Origin: JAUIHN01 sp964556075
GTDB taxonomy: Bacteria; Patescibacteriota; Saccharimonadia; Saccharimonadales; Saccharimonadaceae
Reading direction: 5' to 3'
Length of the DNA: 21,833 bases
Assembly (NCBI GenBank): GCA_964556075.1
Contig: CAZKUV010000006.1
Span: 1-21,833 of the forward strand
Positions 14,767-20,027 of this stretch are shown here, piece after piece; position 1 is the first letter of the stretch; every line of letters starts with the position of its first letter. The position numbers were made by a program, and so were the translations under genes. The notes under the pieces were generated by a model. It worked only from the letters and a program-made list of their open reading frames with translations. It was not told where the DNA came from and ran no database searches.

Positions 14767-14795
14767 ATTATACCAGCTTAACTACTCATATCGAA
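14767..14795 (-). promoter_or_regulatory. promoter of the FKBP-trxB-ppa operon
   Basis: Minus strand: -35-like TTCGAT (14790-14795), 17-base spacer, extended -10 TGgTATAAT (hexamer 14767-14772). Leader ~26 bases with GGGGGAG ribosome site. The upstream half overlaps the 3' end of the ABC transporter gene. Confidence 0.7.
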
Positions 14796-16559
14796 CTCTT
14801 TTAATTTTTCTTTCGACAGTTCGTCAAGACCACTCTGGAGCTTTAATAATTCGGCATAAATTCCTTGAGTCTTTGCTAAATCTGCAGGTGTGCCGATTTC
14901 ATCAACCTGTCCATTTTTGAGTGTGACTATAGTATCAACGTGTGCAATTGTGCTCAGACGGTGAGCGATAATAAGCGTAGTTCTTCCTTTCATCAGACGC
15001 TCAAGTGCTTTCTGAACTAAATGCTCCGAGCGACTATCCAGGCTACTGGTTGCCTCGTCCAAAATAAGGATAGGTGCGTCTTTCAGTAACGCCCTGGCAA
15101 TTGATATTCGTTGTTTTTGCCCGCCGGATAGTTTTACTCCGCGTTCTCCAACAACGCTATCATAGCCATCCTTTAGTTTAGTTATAAACTCATGCGCATT
15201 TGCTGCCTTTGCGGCTGAAATAATATCTTTCTCGCTTGCATCGGGACGGCCGTAGGCAATATTTTCTTTAATGGTGCCGCTAAAAAGTGCTGGGTCCTGA
15301 AACACCGTAGCGATATTCTTGCGTAAACTGCTTTGTGTCACGCTTGCAATATCCACTCCATCAATTGAAATTGTACCGCTAGTAGGTTCATAGAGTCGCA
15401 TGAGCAAATTCGAAATTGTAGATTTTCCTTCGCCGCTCTCACCAACTAGTGCCAGTTTTTTTCCGGACTTAATGGTGAAGGAAATGTGCTTAAGTACAGG
15501 TACTCCATCTGTATAGCTGAAGGAGACATTATCAAATGTTACGTTTCCTTTCTTAACCTCGAGTACTCCTGCATTCGGATGATCACTAATCTCTGGCTTA
15601 GTTGTCATAACCTCAACAAAATCGAAAGCGCCAGTAACCGCCCGTTGGTACTGATCGACTATATAACTCATCATAAAGATAGGTGTACGAATCGTATTTA
15701 TTAAAGTAATTAACAATACCATCTCACCTACAGAAAAGTATCCTTGAACTGTCTGCATAAAAATTATTGTGTAAATTCCAAAGAATATTCCCGCAAGAAC
15801 GCTTCCTCGAGCAACATCCATAACATGCCAATACCGCGATTGTTTTCCGTTTATATCTACAGTGCGAAGGAACTTTTCCTTAAAGTGCTCGAGCTCGAGC
15901 TTCTCACTCACAAAACTTTTTACAACTCGCGCCTGAGAGACTACCTCAGCAAATCGGCCACTCGCTTCGTCGAGCTCATGATTCTTCTCGTGCTGATACT
16001 TCTGCCATTTTCGGCTCGTCCGGGTGGTCAGCCAACCAAAAATTGGATATATCGATATTACGAGGATAGCTAGTGGCCATGAGTGGTATGCAACAATCGC
16101 TATCGTGAATACCGCGGTTAGAATCATCTGGGAAAAATTATTAGCAAACACATTCAGAAATTGAGTAACCTCGGTAATCGCCCTATTGAGTCTGTTGATT
16201 ATTGTTCCTGTTAATTCTTCATCGTAGTAACTTTGAGGGAGACTAAGTAGATGATCGTAATACCGGATTGATAGTTGCATTCGGAGCTTTGTAGCCATCA
16301 CGTCTCCCCAATAGCCCCCAATATTCCTAATGATAGTCCCTCCGGCATCAAATAGAAGCAACAAACCGGAAAGTATAGTAACCTGTCCAACTGAGATGTC
16401 TTCTCCTCGCGCAGCAGCCACAACAAGATCGGTTGCCTCTTTAATGATAAATGGAATAGCGATTCCCGCTGCTGAAGTGAGGATTGATGTACATGCTACG
16501 CCGATATAATACGGCCAAAGCTGACGAGCATACCCTATAGCTTTAAGTAATGATTTCAT
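14778..16559 (-). CDS. ABC exporter half-transporter (fused membrane and ATPase domains), 593 aa
   Basis: Type IV ABC exporter (MsbA/LmrA-like) expected to work as a dimer in the cytoplasmic membrane. Residues ~15-310 form the six-helix membrane domain; the ATPase domain follows with Walker A GESGEGKST (373-381), Q-loop QDPALFSG (421-428), signature LSGGQ (477-481), Walker B ILILDEATS (497-505) and switch His533. All catalytic residues are present, so it should be active. Only one half-transporter is encoded here, so a homodimer or a distant partner is likely. Cargo (lipid, peptide or drug) cannot be told from sequence. It has its own promoter with a -10 seven bases before the ATG. The start is family-typical (MKSLLKAIGYARQLWPYYIG). 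Confidence 0.93.
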   Translation of the reverse strand: MKSLLKAIGYARQLWPYYIGVACTSILTSAAGIAIPFIIKEATDLVVAAARGEDISVGQVTILSGLLLLFDAGGTIIRNIGGYWGDVMATKLRMQLSIRYYDHLLSLPQSYYDEELTGTIINRLNRAITEVTQFLNVFANNFSQMILTAVFTIAIVAYHSWPLAILVISIYPIFGWLTTRTSRKWQKYQHEKNHELDEASGRFAEVVSQARVVKSFVSEKLELEHFKEKFLRTVDINGKQSRYWHVMDVARGSVLAGIFFGIYTIIFMQTVQGYFSVGEMVLLITLINTIRTPIFMMSYIVDQYQRAVTGAFDFVEVMTTKPEISDHPNAGVLEVKKGNVTFDNVSFSYTDGVPVLKHISFTIKSGKKLALVGESGEGKSTISNLLMRLYEPTSGTISIDGVDIASVTQSSLRKNIATVFQDPALFSGTIKENIAYGRPDASEKDIISAAKAANAHEFITKLKDGYDSVVGERGVKLSGGQKQRISIARALLKDAPILILDEATSSLDSRSEHLVQKALERLMKGRTTLIIAHRLSTIAHVDTIVTLKNGQVDEIGTPADLAKTQGIYAELLKLQSGLDELSKEKLKEFDMSS

Positions 16560-16566
16560 CTAACTT

Positions 16567-16572
16567 ATTGTA
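16567..16572 (-). promoter_or_regulatory. -10 of the ABC exporter gene (leaderless arrangement)
   Basis: Minus strand TACAAT, seven bases, then ATG at 16559. A poor -35 (TTAATT) lies 17 bases upstream. No ribosome site. Confidence 0.5.
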
Positions 16573-16613
16573 CTACGAGACATGAGACGAATTAATATCT
16601 ATTATGTAAATAG

Positions 16614-17819
16614 CTATCTCGATTGTCTGCTGGATGTACTTACTAATGTCGATTCGAAAATATCGTCTTCCATCTCGTAAGACGCTCGCCATACTCCGAG
16701 AGCGTGTCCGAGAGGAAGAATATCATTATACCCAACGAAATCCGCCGCACGTCGAAGCATAGACGCGAGACGACCACTAATAGTTAATTTGTGCCATTCG
16801 AATAGTGCCCATCCATGCCCAACAGGTACAACTACAGGTGGCTTGACAGCCTTATATGGTTTTGGTTTTTGATGCCTTTGCTGTCGCTTTAAATTACGCG
16901 CCACAAACATCGCATCATGAAGTGCAGTCTGCGCTAATCCGGTATATGGAGTATTTGCATTATCTCCGATAACGTATAAATCTTTGCCTGCGCGCATGTA
17001 CTCATCGACTTCTACCCTACCATTTGGGGCAATATTGAAATGTTCTTTATTATTCGAAAAAAACGGATTATTAGTTACACCTGAAGTCCAAATTACTGTT
17101 TTGCTCTCGATTGTCTTTCCGCTTACAACCAAATTTTGTTCGGTCGCAGCCTCGACAGCCTTACCCGTACGAACTGACACACCCAATGCTTTGAGTCGCT
17201 TTTCAACTTTTCGACTTGCTTTCTCGCTCATCCGAGGCAATATTCTTGGTGCTGCCTCGATCAACTCTATCTTCAGGCTGTGATCTCTAACTTTAAACCG
17301 TTTACATAGTCTTCTAATATAAACTCCAAGTGCAGCAGCTAATTCTACGCCAGTCGGACCGGCTCCGACAATCACGTAGTTCTTGTCGAGTTGACGACGC
17401 TCGGCAATATCAGAAAATAAATGTTTCTTAAGCCGTGTTATTTCATCGGCTGACTTAATTCCGTACGCATACGCATCAAGTCCCTTAATACCAAAATACG
17501 TTGTTACCATACCAAGAGACATAATACATTTTGAGTATTCGTAGCTTGCACCTGATTTACCGGTAAGTATTTTCGCTTCAGGATCTATTTTCACAATAGT
17601 ATCAAGTACAATACGGATATTTGGCTTTCCCGCAAAGATAACCCCTAACGGAACCCATGACTGGAGGTGCCTATACCCAGTGGCAGTGCTAAACAATGCA
17701 GGATAGTACTGAAAATCAGGCTTATCGGTGATAAGCGTCACATCATTGTTTTCATCTTCGATCAACTCAAGAGCCGCTTTTACCCCACCAAAGCCTCCGC
17801 CTACTACAGTAACTTTCAT
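16614..17819 (-). CDS. ndh: type II NADH:quinone oxidoreductase (NDH-2), 401 aa
   Basis: Single-subunit, non-proton-pumping NADH dehydrogenase bound to the inner face of the membrane; passes electrons from NADH through FAD to quinone. Two Rossmann motifs: GGGFGG (7-12) for FAD and GAGPTG (152-157) for NADH; a YVIGDNANTP segment binding FAD; and LAQTALHDAMFVARNL, matching the quinone-site AQxAxxxxxxxAxN pattern. The C-terminal amphipathic/aromatic stretch fits membrane association. I start at the ATG 17817-17819, preceded by AAAGGA; a frame open to 17900 would add a non-homologous leader overlapping the upstream gene. It follows cyoE and a small membrane gene and faces cyoAB, which implies it feeds that quinol oxidase. 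Confidence 0.92.
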   Translation of the reverse strand: MKVTVVGGGFGGVKAALELIEDENNDVTLITDKPDFQYYPALFSTATGYRHLQSWVPLGVIFAGKPNIRIVLDTIVKIDPEAKILTGKSGASYEYSKCIMSLGMVTTYFGIKGLDAYAYGIKSADEITRLKKHLFSDIAERRQLDKNYVIVGAGPTGVELAAALGVYIRRLCKRFKVRDHSLKIELIEAAPRILPRMSEKASRKVEKRLKALGVSVRTGKAVEAATEQNLVVSGKTIESKTVIWTSGVTNNPFFSNNKEHFNIAPNGRVEVDEYMRAGKDLYVIGDNANTPYTGLAQTALHDAMFVARNLKRQQRHQKPKPYKAVKPPVVVPVGHGWALFEWHKLTISGRLASMLRRAADFVGYNDILPLGHALGVWRASYEMEDDIFESTLVSTSSRQSR

Positions 17820-17868
17820 GCAATTCCTTTTTCTGTTGATGGTAACTTGGATTTCCAGGATACCTAAG

Positions 17869-18144
17869 CTAAGCGTTTTCGATTTTCGTGCCAGTTTCAA
17901 TTGCCGCCATTTTTCGACGGGTAAGCATCACGCCGGCGGTAACTACCGATAGGAAGATGATACCGCTTAGGCAAGTACGAACCATATGGGCTGGTTCAGC
18001 GATGACAAGAAAGAATCCGCTTGTAAATGTTAGCGCAATAAGCAAATAGCTCATGCGAAGATTATTGTTAGTTGGTTTTATATAACCGAAGGTTGCGCAA
18101 AGGATGCTAGCAACCGCAATTGCCACATGCAGAACTACTATCAT
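17869..18144 (-). CDS. small three-helix membrane protein, unknown function, 91 aa
   Basis: Not recognised. Three predicted membrane helices: ~2-20 (starting IVVLHVAIAV), ~30-48 (YLLIALTFTSGFFLVI) and ~54-76 (HMVRTCLSGIIFLSVV), with a short loop PTNNNLR between the first two and a polar C-terminal tail. His6 and the EPAH stretch at the end of helix 2 are potential heme or metal ligands, but that is speculation. I start at the ATG 18142-18144, because a near-consensus promoter ends seven bases before it; a longer frame to 18180 would run through this promoter and into cyoE. Its position between cyoE and ndh suggests a role in quinol oxidase assembly or electron transfer. Confidence 0.75.
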   Translation of the reverse strand: MIVVLHVAIAVASILCATFGYIKPTNNNLRMSYLLIALTFTSGFFLVIAEPAHMVRTCLSGIIFLSVVTAGVMLTRRKMAAIETGTKIENA

Positions 18145-18151
18145 GTGAATA

Positions 18152-18180
18152 AGTATACACTTATGGTAAATATATATCAA
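18152..18180 (-). promoter_or_regulatory. promoter of the small membrane protein-ndh unit (leaderless arrangement)
   Basis: Minus strand: -35 TTGATA (18175-18180), 17-base spacer, -10 TATACT (18152-18157), seven bases, ATG at 18144. The -35 lies inside the last codons of cyoE, so this unit can be expressed separately from cyoE. Confidence 0.65.
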
Positions 18181-19021
18181 TTGAAATCATAAGCGAAAAC
18201 ACAAGAAGAATTATCATCGAAAACCGAAACATTTTTCGTGCCCACAAATCAATATTCTTTGCCCTCAATCCCTTAAAGCCAATACCCAACCAGTAAGCAC
18301 ATGCTGCGCCCATCACTAGGCCATATGTCAGGCTCGTATAGCCATAAACATATAGAGATAGCACTGACACAGTAAATGCTAGTGTATGGAATAAGATATG
18401 TATTACTGTCGCTTGGTGACCCTTGACTATTGATATTAGCGGTATCTTCGCAGACGCATATTCTTTTTTTCTGTAAATTGCGATGGAATAAAATTCAGGC
18501 ATTTGCCAGAAGAATAAAGCGGCGAAGACAAGAACCGCACCGACATCAATTTTTCCACTACCTGCGATATACCCGGCTAGTATGGGTGCAGCCCCGCTTA
18601 CCGCTCCTATGAGCGTTCCATGCATGCTTTTTCGCTTACCGATTGCGCCATAAAACCACACATATGTAACCCAGCCTATGATTCCGACTCCAACCACTAA
18701 AGCGTTCGTAAACATACTAAGAAGCACAAGCCCAAAAATACCAAGGAGACATCCCGATATGAGCGCCTGTCTGGGCGTAACCTCTCCTGTGATAAGCGGA
18801 CGCTTTTTCGTTCTCTTCATCAAAGAGTCGATGTCGCGGTCGAGATAATTATTTATTGTACAAGCGCTCGCAATAACCGCCCAAGTTCCAAGCGTAAGCA
18901 TAAAAAACAAAGTCCAATCTATTATGCCCCTTGCAGCAAATAAATATCCGGCTACTGCTGTAAGTAAGTTACCATATGTTACACCCGGCTTCGTAAGCCG
19001 ATAAAGCGCCTTAATATTCAT
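18161..19021 (-). CDS. cyoE: protoheme IX farnesyltransferase (heme O synthase), 286 aa
   Basis: UbiA-superfamily membrane enzyme that adds a farnesyl group to heme B, making the heme O needed by bo3-type oxidases. The key prenyl-diphosphate/Mg motif is NNYLDRDIDSLMKRTKKRPL (57-76; N-x-x-x-D-x-x-x-D), with the second conserved region YRKKEYASAKIPL in a cytoplasmic loop and about eight or nine membrane helices across the chain. Length is normal. It is divergent from cyoA across ~60 bases and followed by a small membrane protein gene and ndh. Its presence means the organism must have heme B, whether made or taken from another cell; no heme biosynthesis genes are in the window. Confidence 0.95.
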   Translation of the reverse strand: MNIKALYRLTKPGVTYGNLLTAVAGYLFAARGIIDWTLFFMLTLGTWAVIASACTINNYLDRDIDSLMKRTKKRPLITGEVTPRQALISGCLLGIFGLVLLSMFTNALVVGVGIIGWVTYVWFYGAIGKRKSMHGTLIGAVSGAAPILAGYIAGSGKIDVGAVLVFAALFFWQMPEFYSIAIYRKKEYASAKIPLISIVKGHQATVIHILFHTLAFTVSVLSLYVYGYTSLTYGLVMGAACAYWLGIGFKGLRAKNIDLWARKMFRFSMIILLVFSLMISIDIYLP

Positions 19022-19027
19022 GAGCCA

Positions 19028-19033
19028 AGTGTA
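19028..19033 (-). promoter_or_regulatory. -10 of cyoE (leaderless arrangement)
   Basis: Minus strand TACACT, six bases (tggctc), ATG at 19021. A TGAACA hexamer 18 bases upstream is a fair -35 and overlaps the -35 of the divergent cyoA promoter, so the two directions may be co-regulated. Confidence 0.5.
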
Positions 19034-19047
19034 CCATGAATGAGTGT

Positions 19048-19075
19048 TTGCTGTTCAGGACAAACAATGTATTAT
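19048..19075 (+). promoter_or_regulatory. promoter of cyoAB (leaderless arrangement)
   Basis: -35 TTGCTG (19048-19053), 16-base spacer, -10 TATTAT (19070-19075), seven bases, ATG at 19083. It supports the 19083 start over the in-frame GTG at 19044 and ATG at 19074. Confidence 0.6.
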
Positions 19076-19082
19076 GGTGCTT

Positions 19083-20027
19083 ATGGTAGGTTCGAACAAA
19101 CAGAATAACGACGGTAGAGCCAAAAAATCTAGAAACTTAGTACCTATACTCTTCGCTGTCATAATTCTAGTCACTTTAGTTAGTGCGTTTGCATATCTCC
19201 TACAAGATGTCGATATGCCTTTACTTAATCCAAAAGGAAATGTAGCACATGAACAGCACTGGCTGATGATCACATCGACTCTAGTCATGCTTGGATTCGG
19301 AATTCCCGTAATCCTTACGATGTATTTCTTCACTTGGAAGTTTCGAGAAGACAATCCGAATAATAAGTACAATCCGGACCGTAATAATAACCGAGCGGTA
19401 CTGGCGTTTGCATGGGGTGGTCCGATTTTGGTCGTAGCGGTACTCGCTTCTCTCATGCTTCCAGCAACTCAACGTCTCGTTCCACAAAAACCAATCGTTG
19501 CCGAGAAGCCTCAATTAACAGTGCAAGTAGTGTCTCTGAATTGGAAATGGGTTTTTATATATCCAGAACAGAATATTGCAACAGTAAACTTCGTACAGAT
19601 ACCAGTCGATACCCCTGTCCGCTTTGAGTTAACAGCAGATAACGCACCTATGAGCTCATTTTGGATACCCCACCTCGCTGGCATGCTCTATACAATGACC
19701 GGACATGTCAATCCACTTCACCTTATGGCCGATACGATTGGTGATTATCCTGGTGCTTCGGCTGAAATAAATGGGGTTGGCTTCGCGGGTATGAAATTTA
19801 CCACTCGAGTGAGTACTCAAGCGGAATTCGACGCATGGATTGCTGAGGTTAAGAATAAACCAACACAGCTTGGTCTCACAGAATACGAGCAATTACTAGC
19901 TCCAAGTGAATATGATGAACCAGTATTCTTTTCGAGCGTTTCCCCTAATTTATTTGAATCGATTGTAGGTAAATACAATACAGATGAGCATCATGTTGGC
20001 AATCACGAACAACACAGGAGTTACTAA
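19083..20027 (+). CDS. cyoA: quinol oxidase subunit II (CyoA-type), 314 aa
   Basis: Subunit II of a bo3-type quinol:oxygen oxidoreductase in the cytoplasmic membrane. Three hydrophobic stretches (~19-40, 60-84, 105-127) precede an extracytoplasmic cupredoxin domain. The characteristic C-terminal half is clear: VSLNWKWVFIYPEQ (150-163), MSSFWIPHLAGMLYTMTG (190-207), GDYPGASAEINGVGFAGMKF (220-239). There are no cysteines at all, so the CuA centre of cytochrome c oxidases is absent, as expected for a quinol oxidase; the lipobox cysteine of E. coli CyoA is also absent. The first ATG downstream of the promoter (19083) is chosen. The stop abuts the cyoB ATG (TAAATG), and AGGAG in its last codons is the cyoB ribosome site. 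Confidence 0.95.
   Translation: MVGSNKQNNDGRAKKSRNLVPILFAVIILVTLVSAFAYLLQDVDMPLLNPKGNVAHEQHWLMITSTLVMLGFGIPVILTMYFFTWKFREDNPNNKYNPDRNNNRAVLAFAWGGPILVVAVLASLMLPATQRLVPQKPIVAEKPQLTVQVVSLNWKWVFIYPEQNIATVNFVQIPVDTPVRFELTADNAPMSSFWIPHLAGMLYTMTGHVNPLHLMADTIGDYPGASAEINGVGFAGMKFTTRVSTQAEFDAWIAEVKNKPTQLGLTEYEQLLAPSEYDEPVFFSSVSPNLFESIVGKYNTDEHHVGNHEQHRSY

Noticed and set aside
17820..17900. 27-residue N-terminal leader on NDH-2
   Set aside because: It overlaps the upstream gene; the AAAGGA ribosome site and the FAD motif position support the ATG at 17819.
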